Below are positions 27,915 to 36,551 of a DNA stretch of 41,931 nucleotides, piece after piece; the stretch's first letter is position 1, and each line of letters starts with the position of its first letter. Below the pieces are notes generated by a model. The model saw only the letters and a list, made by a program, of their open reading frames with translations. It was not told the origin of the DNA and made no database searches. A program made the position numbers and the translations under genes. The stretch is from an uncultured bacterium (GTDB lineage Bacteria; Bacteroidota; Ignavibacteria; Kapaibacteriales; UBA2268). The stretch spans positions 1-41,931 of the forward strand of contig CALLXS010000091.1 in NCBI GenBank assembly GCA_937875295.1. Direction: 5' to 3'.

Positions 27915-28595
27915 ATGGAAAATTTGAAAAATATTTATTTAATAATTCCAGCTGGAGGAAGTGGGAAAAGAATGAATTCACCAATTCCTAAACAATTTAT
28001 TGAAATTGATAATGTTCCAATTATTATTCATACACTTCGGAAATTTGACAAAATTAAAGAAATTAATAAAATCATTATTTCTATCGCTCCCGAAATAACC
28101 GAGGAATTAAAATCGTATATCCATAATTTTAATATAATCACCCCTACATATTACGTAGCAAATGGAGAATTTCGCCATATTTCTGTTTATAATGCTTTGG
28201 TTAGCGAGCATTGTAATAATGCTGATTATGTGCTTATCCATGATGCTGTAAGACCCAATATTAGCTCTAATTTAATTCATAATATAATAAACAGCTTATC
28301 TCAATATGATTCGGTGATACCAGTGGTCCCAGCAAAAGACACAATTAAAGAAGTAGATAAAGATAATTTTATAATTAGAACTCTTAATAGAGAAATATTA
28401 AGACAAGTACAGACCCCTCAAGCATTTAAATATGATATAATTTTAAAAGCATACAACCAAGCTATTACACAAAATGCAATTTTCACTGATGATTCTGCGA
28501 TAGCTGAACTTGCCGGCGAAAAAGTTAAAGCAATTTTAGGTGAAGAAAGCAACATTAAAATTACTACTACTGAAGACTTAAAATCAATAAAATAA
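27915..28595 (+). CDS. ispD: 2-C-methyl-D-erythritol 4-phosphate cytidylyltransferase
   Basis: This enzyme is the third step of the MEP isoprenoid pathway, joining CTP and MEP. The 226-residue protein shows the CTP-binding loop IPAGGSGKRMNSPIPKQF (R19 and K26 being the catalytic pair), the GEFRHISVYNAL segment, IHDAVRP (Asp for metal), TPQAF, TDDSAIAE and the terminal NIKITTTEDL. No IspF fusion is present. It sits 11 bp after the GWxTD gene and 30 bp before lysC. Confidence 0.95.
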   Translation: MENLKNIYLIIPAGGSGKRMNSPIPKQFIEIDNVPIIIHTLRKFDKIKEINKIIISIAPEITEELKSYIHNFNIITPTYYVANGEFRHISVYNALVSEHCNNADYVLIHDAVRPNISSNLIHNIINSLSQYDSVIPVVPAKDTIKEVDKDNFIIRTLNREILRQVQTPQAFKYDIILKAYNQAITQNAIFTDDSAIAELAGEKVKAILGEESNIKITTTEDLKSIK

Positions 28596-28625
28596 TATTA
28601 AAAACAATATATTTAATTCTGAAAA

Positions 28626-29987
28626 ATGAAAGTACTTAAATTCGGCGGAACTTCTGTTCAATTTCACGATAATATGAAGCAAGTGAAAAATATTATCTCT
28701 GATATGCAAAATGAACAACTATTGATTGTACTTTCTGCATGTCGCGGTACAACTGACAATTTATTAAAATTAGCCGAAGCATCTGCAAATAATCATTCAG
28801 ATTTAATGCAAAGTTTATTTAATGAAATTAAAAATCATCATTTAGAGCTAATTACAAATTTAAAATTAGATAATGAGTTTAATGTGAATGTAATAAATGA
28901 TGTTAATTCTATATTGAATCAAATTGAAAATATGTGTGAAGGCATTCGACTACTTAAGGAATTGACCATTCGCACTCGTGCTACTCTTGTAGCTAATGGC
29001 GAATTATTATCCACAGCCATTTTGTCGAATTATTTAAAATCTTGTGGAATTAATAATGTCCTATTGGATGCTCGAGAGATCATGAAATTATATTATAGTA
29101 ATGCAGATTCTTTAGTTAATTTCGAAAAAACTAGTGAAAATATTAAAAAGGCTTTTACGCAGAATTTATATTCTGGATTTAATATCCAAATTATTCAAGG
29201 TTTTATTGGCTCCGACCCGATGAACAATACTGCAGTATTGTCGCGAGGTGGTTCAGATTATTCTGCAGCCGTATTCGGGGCTGAATTGCAAGCTGAAGAA
29301 ATTCAAATTTGGACTGATGTCTCTGGGATTTTTAGTACAGACCCAAGATTTTTCTCTAATGCAAAAACAATTGAAAGAATGACATTTTCAGAGGTAAAGG
29401 AATTGTCAGCATTTGGAGCAAAAGTTCTACATCCAGACACAGTAAAACCTGCAATAGTTGCAAATATACCTGTTAGAGTATTAAATACTCATTCGCCACA
29501 AGAAAATGGAACTTTGCTTACAAATAATATCGAAGAAAGTATTTCGCAAATAGATGCAATTACGATGCTTAAATCGCTAAATATATTCTCTATAACTATT
29601 CCATCTGAAAGAGAAAGAAAATCAGAAGTAATACGAAAAATTTCTGAATGTATGAATCAAACGAGCGGAAATTACTTTCTTATTTCTCAAGGGATATCAG
29701 AAATTAAAATAATAACGGATAACATTTCGAGATTGTCTTCTACTTTCTCAAAAAATTATTTAACTTCAAATTTAAGCGATGTGGCAGTTTTATGCTTGGT
29801 CGGGAAAAATTTAACTTATTCATCAAATTCGAAATTACTTAATAATATTTCCAATATTATATTTAAATACAACATTGAAATGTTAGAAATAATTAATAAT
29901 AATGCTATTTATATTGCAATGAATACTCTCGAAAATTCAAATTCATTATATGAAGAATTACATAATTTCATTATTAATTCAATTTAA
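28626..29987 (+). CDS. lysC: Aspartate kinase (monofunctional)
   Basis: This enzyme is the first step of the aspartate pathway to Lys, Thr and Met. The 453-residue protein has the kinase motif KFGGTSV (5-11), the RTRATLVANGELLS region (117-129), GGSDYSA (208-214) and WTDVSGIFSTDPR (229-241), then ELSAFGAKVLHPDT. Two ACT domains follow from about 305 to the end ('IFSITIPSERERKS', 'DVAVLCLVGKN'), so feedback inhibition by an end product is expected. There is no homoserine dehydrogenase fusion. It is the last gene of the operon with the GWxTD gene and ispD; I see no riboswitch. Confidence 0.95.
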   Translation: MKVLKFGGTSVQFHDNMKQVKNIISDMQNEQLLIVLSACRGTTDNLLKLAEASANNHSDLMQSLFNEIKNHHLELITNLKLDNEFNVNVINDVNSILNQIENMCEGIRLLKELTIRTRATLVANGELLSTAILSNYLKSCGINNVLLDAREIMKLYYSNADSLVNFEKTSENIKKAFTQNLYSGFNIQIIQGFIGSDPMNNTAVLSRGGSDYSAAVFGAELQAEEIQIWTDVSGIFSTDPRFFSNAKTIERMTFSEVKELSAFGAKVLHPDTVKPAIVANIPVRVLNTHSPQENGTLLTNNIEESISQIDAITMLKSLNIFSITIPSERERKSEVIRKISECMNQTSGNYFLISQGISEIKIITDNISRLSSTFSKNYLTSNLSDVAVLCLVGKNLTYSSNSKLLNNISNIIFKYNIEMLEIINNNAIYIAMNTLENSNSLYEELHNFIINSI

Positions 29988-30113
29988 TTTTATTTCTATA
30001 AAAATATTTTTCTTTTTTTAATTCATTAAATAAATTTAATCTTATTTTTGTATTCAAATAATTAATAATTTGATAGTTGTAATAATTAATTCATAAATAG
30101 AAACGATACATAA

Positions 30114-30434
30114 ATGAATATTAATAAATTCATATTTTCAATTTTGATTGCTGTTGTAATGCTATTAGTGGCATGTGATTTATTCAAATCAGATACTGAT
30201 AGGTTCGTTGAAACTTATAGAAAGGTCTTGATTAACACTGAAATAAATGCCTATGATTCAGTAAAAGCAAGAAAGGAACTTTTGAAAATTTTAGATGAAG
30301 ATGGTTATACATTAGAGACTTTCCAAGATCAATTTATGAAAATTGCAAAAGAAGATCCTGAAAATTTAACTAAAATTTTAGATACAATGAGGCAATCAAT
30401 AGCGAAAGAGCTTATAGAAAAAAGAAATAAATAA
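30114..30434 (+). CDS. Small lipoprotein of unknown function
   Basis: The 106-residue protein has a lipoprotein signal with lipobox LVAC (Cys21), followed by a short charged helical domain (RFVETYRKVLINTEI, ILDEDGYTLETFQDQF, LTKILDTMRQSIAKELIEKRNK). No family is recognised. It lies 21 bp before the DUF4249-like lipoprotein gene on the same strand, so the two are probably co-transcribed. A TATTTTTG (30043-30050) upstream could be the -7 element of their promoter, without a clear -33 partner. Confidence 0.7.
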   Translation: MNINKFIFSILIAVVMLLVACDLFKSDTDRFVETYRKVLINTEINAYDSVKARKELLKILDEDGYTLETFQDQFMKIAKEDPENLTKILDTMRQSIAKELIEKRNK

Positions 30435-30455
30435 CGACAAATATCAATAAAAAAA

Positions 30456-31355
30456 ATGAAAAACACTATAAAATACATATTTCTTACTATATTTATCTCT
30501 ATATTTATACAAAGTTGCGAAAAAACTGTTACTGGAGTAAATCTACCGTATGAAGAAAAATTAGTTATTATGGCTTTATTAGAACCAGAAATCGATTCAG
30601 TTTTTATAAGCATAGAAAGGACTCTCCCACCTTTATCAGAATATCAATATGAATTAGCACAAATCGCAGATGCAGAAGCATATATTGAATGCAATGGTGA
30701 AAAAACTCCTTTAATATTTTCTCCATCTTATCAAAATATTAATTTTTATACAGCTAAATTAAAAGTGTTGCCAGGGAATCAGTATAATTTATTTGTAAAA
30801 TGGAAAAATCTCTCAGCAAATGCCTCTACTATTATTCCTCAATTAGATGGTGATTCAATTATAAATATAAACAAATACTTAGATTCTACTTATATCGATA
30901 GGTATATGTGGGAAAATTATATATATAATATGATTTATGATATTGATTTTTTCACAAATCATAATTCAATATATAGGATAGCACATTATGATTCAACTTC
31001 TCCAATAAATACTTATTATGAGTATACAAAATATTTTGTTAAAGCAAATTCAAATATCAAATTTAAATATGTTATTTCACTACAAAATGCTAATTCTACA
31101 TTCAAAGAAGAAGATAATCTTTTCCAGCTTATCGAATATGATTATCAATATTTGAAATATTATGAATCAAGAGATGAGGGAGATTTATCTGATAACCCAT
31201 TTTCTACAAGTGGACAAAATATAAAAGGCAATATACAAGGTAATGGAATTGGTTATTTCTTTAGTTTGAATAGATATGAAATTGACCTTAAAAATAAAAA
31301 ATTAATCGAATCTGATAAGAAAATCAACATGGGACGTAATGATTTAGTAAAATAA
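30456..31355 (+). CDS. DUF4249-like lipoprotein
   Basis: The 299-residue protein has a lipobox IQSC (Cys21), then an N-terminal pattern EKLVIMALLEPEIDSVFISIERTLPP typical of DUF4249 (a strand, then xxDxVxVxVxRT). The segment AEAYIECNGEKTPL corresponds to the 'A.V.l.dgg....l' segment. The rest is beta-rich and Asn/Tyr-rich. DUF4249 genes usually sit next to a TonB-dependent receptor in Bacteroidetes; none is here, and the only partner is the 106-residue lipoprotein. The gene stop is 2 bp from the stop of the convergent glycosyltransferase gene. Confidence 0.65.
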   Translation: MKNTIKYIFLTIFISIFIQSCEKTVTGVNLPYEEKLVIMALLEPEIDSVFISIERTLPPLSEYQYELAQIADAEAYIECNGEKTPLIFSPSYQNINFYTAKLKVLPGNQYNLFVKWKNLSANASTIIPQLDGDSIININKYLDSTYIDRYMWENYIYNMIYDIDFFTNHNSIYRIAHYDSTSPINTYYEYTKYFVKANSNIKFKYVISLQNANSTFKEEDNLFQLIEYDYQYLKYYESRDEGDLSDNPFSTSGQNIKGNIQGNGIGYFFSLNRYEIDLKNKKLIESDKKINMGRNDLVK

Positions 31356-31357
31356 AT

Positions 31358-33052
31358 CTATTTCTCATTTTGAATATAAATCTTTTCTAATTCCTTAATA
31401 ATACTTCCTGCATAATAATCATAAAGATTGTTGTTCAGGATTTTCTTTTTACCATTTTCAGCAATCACCTCAGCATCATTAGAGTTTTCTAAAAAGTATT
31501 TGGCTAAAAGGATTGCTTCTTCTAGTGAATTATAGCAAAAATAATCTTTTCCTTTAATAAGATTTTTATTGTTAAATTCAGCTTTGTCAATCAGCTTTTC
31601 AGTAATTAATAATACCCCACAACCTAAAATATTTTCAATTGTAATTTCTGGATTAATACTATTTAAATTTTCTATACTTGATGTAATAATTATTTTACTA
31701 TCGGAAATCAATGAAAATAAATATTGTGAAAATACATTTTCATTTATTTCATTTGCTAATTGCGAGTTTTCTATCTGTTTAAAATCACTAATATTTATTT
31801 TACATTCAAGATTATTTTTGGCAAAATTAATTAATTCTTTCTCATTTTCGCTGCAAAACACTTGGACAATAGGATCACGTAAATCAAAATCTTTAGGTGA
31901 TGAATTACATCTGGAATCGAACAAATTGGGTAATTTTATAATATGATTATGATTTATTAACTTAACTGAATCTGACTCATCAGAAGTAAATATAACATCA
32001 ATTTTGTTCAAAATGGAGTCTGGTAAAGTATTCTTAGATAAATTATTTATATACACAGAAAGTATACCAGCATATTTTGAAATTTCTGTAATCTCTTCTA
32101 TCGAAAAGTTATTTGGTTCAATCAAAAAGATTACATCCGGAGAGAAATCTTTAATTTGATTTTCAAATTTGTTTTCTGAAGCATCAGTATAACCATTTTC
32201 AATAAGCCAAGCATAGTGCAATTCCTCACAATTATAAATAATATTTTCTACTTTGCAACCATGATTTAAGAATTTAGCTGAGAAATAATCGCTATATAAA
32301 TGCTGTGTAGAGAGAATGTAAGCAATTTGTTCAGAATATTTAAGTGAGCCTAAAAATACATCTTTATATAAATCTTTTAGGAAATAATCATTATATTTTT
32401 GAATGAAGACTACTGATAATTTAGGTCTTTCGAATAGTTCAATTAAATTATCTTGTTTTGATTTATCCTTAGATAGGTAGTATAAATTAATATCATTTAT
32501 TAAATTTGAAATAATATTTTTATTTTTTGAAATTAGTGAATATTTAATCTCAATGCTATCATTATTGCTTTTGAATGTGATAGATTCAGAGCAAAATTCA
32601 TCTTTTTCTATTGGGATAAAGTCTTCAGAGATAATTAAAATAATTGAATTATCATCGATATAATTCTTAGCAATGCGATATGAATCGGGTTCAAATTCGC
32701 CATTTATAACTATTAAATCAAATGTATATGGGCTTTTAGCTGGAGCTAAAAGATAATCATTAATAGAAAATTCACCTGTTATGCTTTGATCTACTGGAGC
32801 AAATTCTACTTTAAGTTTTATATTACTTTGTTTATTATTGAAATTTACATAAAAATCAAGCACCTTAGAATAATCGTCGGCATCGAATTCTACATCTAAA
32901 ATATTTGCTTTGGGAAATAATTCATGTACTTTTTCAATTAATGATGAACCATTCCATAGCAAAATATTATTAAATTCTGATTTTTCTACAGAAATACATG
33001 TTAATAATTTCGAACAATTATTTATGGACATTAATTTATTTTCTAATTTCAT
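31358..33052 (-). CDS. CgeB-like glycosyltransferase with N-terminal methyltransferase-like domain
   Basis: The ORF runs back to a TTG at 33088, but the ATG at 33052 (MKLENKLMSINN, 564 residues) avoids an improbable hydrophobic leader. Residues about 25-145 resemble a Rossmann methyltransferase half ('FDLIVINGEF', 'DDNSIILIISED') without a clear SAM glycine motif. From about 205 the protein follows the CgeB/Glyco_trans_1_2 family: 'LKYSEQIAYILSTQHLYSDYFSAKFLNHGCKVENIIYNCEELHYAW', 'FSPDVIFLIEPNNFS', and near the end 'ENILGCGVLLITE', GKDYFCYNSLEEAILLAKYF and 'AENGKKKIL'. It has no signal peptide and is likely a cytoplasmic sugar transferase for a surface or flagellar glycan. The acceptor is unknown. 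Confidence 0.6.
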   Translation of the reverse strand: MKLENKLMSINNCSKLLTCISVEKSEFNNILLWNGSSLIEKVHELFPKANILDVEFDADDYSKVLDFYVNFNNKQSNIKLKVEFAPVDQSITGEFSINDYLLAPAKSPYTFDLIVINGEFEPDSYRIAKNYIDDNSIILIISEDFIPIEKDEFCSESITFKSNNDSIEIKYSLISKNKNIISNLINDINLYYLSKDKSKQDNLIELFERPKLSVVFIQKYNDYFLKDLYKDVFLGSLKYSEQIAYILSTQHLYSDYFSAKFLNHGCKVENIIYNCEELHYAWLIENGYTDASENKFENQIKDFSPDVIFLIEPNNFSIEEITEISKYAGILSVYINNLSKNTLPDSILNKIDVIFTSDESDSVKLINHNHIIKLPNLFDSRCNSSPKDFDLRDPIVQVFCSENEKELINFAKNNLECKINISDFKQIENSQLANEINENVFSQYLFSLISDSKIIITSSIENLNSINPEITIENILGCGVLLITEKLIDKAEFNNKNLIKGKDYFCYNSLEEAILLAKYFLENSNDAEVIAENGKKKILNNNLYDYYAGSIIKELEKIYIQNEK

Positions 33053-33120
33053 TTTTAATTTCAATAATAAAAAAAGCAAAAATAACAATTATTATAATAA
33101 ATTCTACATATAAGTTATAT

Positions 33121-33155
33121 AAAAAAACCGAAGAATAAAATATACCTTCGGTTTT
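33121..33155 (-). terminator. Rho-independent terminator directly after rpmI
   Basis: AAAACCGAAG (33124-33133) pairs with CTTCGGTTTT (33146-33155), a 10-bp stem with a 12-nt loop. On the minus strand a run of seven U (A 33121-33127) overlaps and follows the stem. It lies 53 bp past the rpmI stop and closes a one-gene transcript. Confidence 0.8.
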
Positions 33156-33207
33156 ATTAAACTAGTTAAACTATATAGTTTTAGCTAAAAAGATTATTTT
33201 CTTTTAT

Positions 33208-33405
33208 TTATGCTAAGCCTAACATACGTTTTACAACTTTTTCATCATTTTGATGAATTAATGTAGATTGGCGTAAATCTCTTTTAGTTTTACGTGTTTT
33301 TTTTGTTAAGATATGGCTTTTAAAAGCTTTTTCTCTTTTAATTTTCCCAGTACCGGTTAATTTAAATCTTTTTTTAGCGGAACCTTTTGTTTTAATTTTA
33401 GGCAT
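33208..33405 (-). CDS. rpmI: 50S ribosomal protein bL35
   Basis: The 65-residue basic protein has the L35 signature: start MPKIKTKGSAKKRFKLTGTG, then KIKREKAFKSHILTKKTRKTKRDLR and a C-terminal VKRMLG. It binds 23S rRNA in the large subunit. In most bacteria rpmI lies in infC-rpmI-rplT. Here neither infC nor rplT flanks it: a glycosyltransferase gene lies downstream and flhF lies upstream on the other strand. A promoter and a terminator frame it, so it appears to be transcribed alone. Confidence 0.97.
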   Translation of the reverse strand: MPKIKTKGSAKKRFKLTGTGKIKREKAFKSHILTKKTRKTKRDLRQSTLIHQNDEKVVKRMLGLA

Positions 33406-33721
33406 TGGATTAATTCCTTTTATTTATTTTATTTTCTAATTCTTATTTAAAATATAATACATCCAAAATATTGGACTACAAATTTAATACTTTTTCCACA
33501 ATTTCCCAAATATTATTTCATATTATTTTTTTATTTAAACAGAATATAATTCAATATCTTCTTAAATATAATTTATTTAAAATATTTGGCACGATATTTT
33601 AATCAAAATTACTAATTATTTATTATACTTATTTAAAATATTTTTAATATTTTAATGTTTTTTAGTTTATAATTATGTGAAATTTATTCTATTTGTATCA
33701 ATTTAAGTAATATTCTCCCAA
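33406..33721. other. Divergent intergenic region between rpmI and flhF
   Basis: About 316 bp of very AT-rich sequence. It contains the rpmI promoter described separately and presumably the flhF promoter, for which I see no clear motif. No ORF or RNA gene is recognised in it. Confidence 0.5.
33479..33510 (-). promoter_or_regulatory. Bacteroidetes-type promoter of rpmI
   Basis: On the minus strand TTTG (33510-33507) is followed after 20 bp by TAAATTTG (33486-33479), matching the TTTG / TAnnTTTG promoter pattern of Bacteroidetes. It sits about 74 bp before the rpmI start codon, leaving a leader of roughly 65-70 nt. Confidence 0.5.
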
Positions 33722-34990
33722 ATGAAAATAAAAAAATATATTGCAGCAAACATTCAAGAAGGGAAAAATAGGATTTTCGAAGAGTTAGGCGAAAATGCTG
33801 TGATTCTCTCTGTTCGCTCAATTCCCAATAGCGACAATATTGATGATATGCTTGTAGAGATTATTGCAGCAATTGAGCCAAATGCAAATTCAAACAAGTC
33901 TCCCTTAAAATATAATAGCGATTCAATTATTACTAACGCTCCCGAACAATTTCCAGCAATTGATGAGACTGATAATATTCAGCACCAGTTTAATAGACTT
34001 TTTAATGAAGTAGACCAATTAAAATCCCAAATATATGAGCTTACTGAAATCATTAGATTTAAAAATATTTCTGCTCTTTCTCCAAATGCTCGCAAACTAT
34101 ATAAAATCCTATTAGATAGTGGCATTAGCGAAAATATGTCACTAAATACAATAATTAGATTAAATATAAATGATACAAATATTAATATCAGAGAAATTGT
34201 GCGAGATGCTGGGAAAATACTCCTCGAGAGAATTAATTTTGGAGATGTTATAGAGAAAAAAGAAAAGCAACAAATTATTGGGTTCATTGGTTCTAATGGT
34301 TCAGGAAAGACGACATCGTTAATTAAGCTTGCAATTATATGTAAATTAGTATTTGAAGGAAATGTACTCATAATCTCTGCAGACAACATTAAAATAGGAG
34401 GAGCAGACCAACTTCAATCTTATGCTTCTATTACTTCTATCCCATATAGAGCGGTAGAAAATAATGAGGAATTACTTGAAATAATTAAAAATGAAAAAAG
34501 TTATAATTATATTTTTATTGATTCGGCAGGAGCACCTCAGCATAATATTGAATTGCAAAACGAAGCAAATAACATCCTTTCTGGTGTAAACTTCGATCAT
34601 AAATATTTAGTTATTCAATCGAATTTAAGCAAAACATCTGCAAAATCAACCTTAAATTCTTTCAAAAAATGGAAACCATCATCAATTATTCTTAGCAAAA
34701 TTGATGAAACTACCCATTATGGCGAAATAATCGAAGCACTGAGTACCGCTATGATTCCTATTTCTTATTTCTCATCTGGTTATACAATACCAGACGACAT
34801 AGAACAGGCTGAAAGAAAAATGCTAATGGAATTGTTTTTACCAGAATTGCAATACGACAACAATAAAGATTCTGCGTTAGAATCACATCTAATCAAAGAA
34901 ATAATACTTGAAAATAAAAAAATTGAAAATAATAAATCTGAAGATAATAAAATCGAAAATTTAACTAACGAACCTAAAAAAGAGGATTAA
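33722..34990 (+). CDS. flhF: Flagellar biosynthesis GTPase FlhF (SRP-type)
   Basis: FlhF places and starts flagella, acting as a membrane-recruited SRP-family GTPase. The 422-residue protein begins with the FlhF-type 'MKIKKYIAANIQEGKNRIFEEL' and 'NAVILSVR', then a linker. An NG domain follows with P-loop GSNGSGKTT (190-198), ADNIKIGGADQLQSYA (220-235, the counterpart of DTYRIGAxEQLKTYA), G3-like DSAGA (267-271) in place of DTAGR, and SKIDET (325-330) in place of TKLDET. The terminal 'TIPDDIEQAERKMLMELFLP' fits FlhF. The C-terminal ~40 residues are a Glu/Lys/Asn-rich tail. It is followed after 3 bp by a membrane protein, not by flhG. Confidence 0.85.
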   Translation: MKIKKYIAANIQEGKNRIFEELGENAVILSVRSIPNSDNIDDMLVEIIAAIEPNANSNKSPLKYNSDSIITNAPEQFPAIDETDNIQHQFNRLFNEVDQLKSQIYELTEIIRFKNISALSPNARKLYKILLDSGISENMSLNTIIRLNINDTNINIREIVRDAGKILLERINFGDVIEKKEKQQIIGFIGSNGSGKTTSLIKLAIICKLVFEGNVLIISADNIKIGGADQLQSYASITSIPYRAVENNEELLEIIKNEKSYNYIFIDSAGAPQHNIELQNEANNILSGVNFDHKYLVIQSNLSKTSAKSTLNSFKKWKPSSIILSKIDETTHYGEIIEALSTAMIPISYFSSGYTIPDDIEQAERKMLMELFLPELQYDNNKDSALESHLIKEIILENKKIENNKSEDNKIENLTNEPKKED

Positions 34991-34993
34991 TAA

Positions 34994-35611
34994 ATGGCTA
35001 AAAATGATAAAAAATCTGATAAAATAGATGGTAAAAGTAAAGAAATAGAAGAACAAGAAGCAGAGAGAAAAAAGAAAAAAGCTGAATTAGAGAAAAAGAT
35101 AAAAGTAAACGAAAAAAATCAGAAAAAAAGAATCAATAAATTGGTTAATTTCCCTTTTAAAACTTTACTTCAAATATCTTTGATTTGTGGCTTAATTTAT
35201 TTTATTATTCTATTTTTTGGTCAAGATGTAGATATAATGAAATCTGTTTATAGTGCTGCTATTGTCTTTTTAGCAGTTCTTTTAGGTATTGGTATAATTA
35301 TGACTGCATTTATTTTAATCATTTCTCAAAGAAAAGAAATTGAAGCAAAACAAAAAGAACTAGAAGAAATTGAAATGCAACGATTAGAAGACGAAAGAAG
35401 ACAACAAGAAATTAAATCAATGGAAGAGGAAATTAAAATTAATGAGAGACAATTAAAAAATAACATAGGTACTGATATTTCTGATAATAATTTTGTCGTT
35501 CAAGAAGAACCTAAACCTATTGAACTACCTAATTCCCAAATAGATAAAGACGAAGACTTAGTCCCAGATTTAAATGAAAATGATTTCGATGATTTAAATA
35601 ATAACAATTAA
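34994..35611 (+). CDS. Two-helix membrane protein of the flhF-fliA block, unknown function
   Basis: The 205-residue protein has a Lys/Glu-rich coiled-coil-like N-terminus (about 1-50), two membrane helices (about 54-76, LLQISLICGLIYFIILFFG; about 88-112, AAIVFLAVLLGIGIIMTAFILI), a second coiled coil (about 113-155) and an acidic Asp/Asn-rich tail. Both charged ends are probably cytoplasmic. No family is recognised. It starts 3 bp after flhF and occupies the place where flhG is often found, so a role in flagellar assembly or placement is a reasonable guess from context only. Confidence 0.7.
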   Translation: MAKNDKKSDKIDGKSKEIEEQEAERKKKKAELEKKIKVNEKNQKKRINKLVNFPFKTLLQISLICGLIYFIILFFGQDVDIMKSVYSAAIVFLAVLLGIGIIMTAFILIISQRKEIEAKQKELEEIEMQRLEDERRQQEIKSMEEEIKINERQLKNNIGTDISDNNFVVQEEPKPIELPNSQIDKDEDLVPDLNENDFDDLNNNN

Positions 35612-35694
35612 GCAAATTTTAAAATCAATATATAATATAATAAATAATAATATTTTTTGAAAATCGTTATAAATTAGACACATTTATAATAACA

Positions 35695-35742
35695 TTATAT
35701 TTTTAATAGTTTTCAAATGATAAAACAATATTAAAAATATAA
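35695..35742. repeat. Long imperfect inverted repeat upstream of fliA
   Basis: TTATATTTTTAATA (35695-35708) pairs with TATTAAAAATATAA (35729-35742), and inside it GTTTT (35709-35713) pairs with AAAAC (35722-35726), leaving a 2-nt bulge and an 8-nt loop. The hairpin ends 32 bp before the fliA start in a 163-bp gap. It could be a terminator-like or regulatory structure. The arms are almost all A/T, so chance is possible. Confidence 0.5.
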
Positions 35743-35774
35743 AATTCTTCCCTATAATAAAAGTAAGATTAATT

Positions 35775-36551
35775 ATGCAGGCTTCGGAAAAAAATATTGA
35801 AACATTATGGAATAATTATTTTTCTAATAAAGACTCAATAAATAAGAAAAATCTTATGCTGAATTATATTTGGCTAGTGAAATATACTATACAAGGTATG
35901 AATTTGCCTAATAAATCTCTACTTTCTAATGAGGACTTTGTAAATATTGGAATCTTGGGACTAAATGAATCTATCGAGAGATTCGACATTGAAAAAGGTG
36001 TAAAATTCGAAACTTATGCCGTTACTCGTATCAAAGGTACAATTCTCGATGAATTAAGGAAACTTGATTGGTTGTCTCGCACTACGCGAAAAAGAGCACA
36101 AGAACTCCAAAATGCTGAAGAACAAATTAAAAAATATAATAGTGGTGAGGCGACTGCCGAACAAGTCATAAAAAAATTAAATATTAATGTAAATGACTAC
36201 CACACTTATTTAAAAGCTGCTGAAGCTGCAAAAGCTAATCAATATTTATTTGAGACTACTCAAGGAATGCTCGGTGAAAATGATTTTGATATTTTAGAGG
36301 AAATCCCCGATAATTCAATCATAAATGCTTTAGATAAATTAGAAGATGAAGAGAGAATCGCAAATATTTCTAAAATTCTAAGCGATATGGCTGAAAAGAA
36401 ACGTCTTGTAATTTCTCTTTATTATTATGAAGAACTGAACTTTAAAGAAATTGGCAATATTCTTCAACTTACTGAAAGTAGAGTTTGCCAAATCCATAAT
36501 CAAGTATTAAAAGAAATGCGTCAAAAACTTAATAGTTTTGAGAATGCTTAA
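35775..36551 (+). CDS. fliA: RNA polymerase sigma factor FliA/WhiG type (sigma-28)
   Basis: The 258-residue protein has the FliA layout. Region 2 includes NYIWLVKYTIQGM, 'EDFVNIGILGLNESIERFDIEKGVKFETYAVTRIKGTILDELRKLDW' and the typical 'LSRTTRKRAQEL' at its end. Region 3 (about 110-170) follows, and region 4 is 'RLVISLYYYEELNFKEIGNILQLTESRVCQIHNQVLKEMR' with its helix-turn-helix. In flagellated bacteria this factor transcribes late flagellar and chemotaxis genes. It lies after flhF and the membrane protein. Its last 8 bases overlap the start of the HDOD gene, so the two are translationally coupled. Confidence 0.9.
   Translation: MQASEKNIETLWNNYFSNKDSINKKNLMLNYIWLVKYTIQGMNLPNKSLLSNEDFVNIGILGLNESIERFDIEKGVKFETYAVTRIKGTILDELRKLDWLSRTTRKRAQELQNAEEQIKKYNSGEATAEQVIKKLNINVNDYHTYLKAAEAAKANQYLFETTQGMLGENDFDILEEIPDNSIINALDKLEDEERIANISKILSDMAEKKRLVISLYYYEELNFKEIGNILQLTESRVCQIHNQVLKEMRQKLNSFENA

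Noticed and set aside
28596..28625. Lysine riboswitch before lysC
   Set aside because: Only 30 bp separate ispD and lysC, far too short for an L box, and none is seen before the operon.
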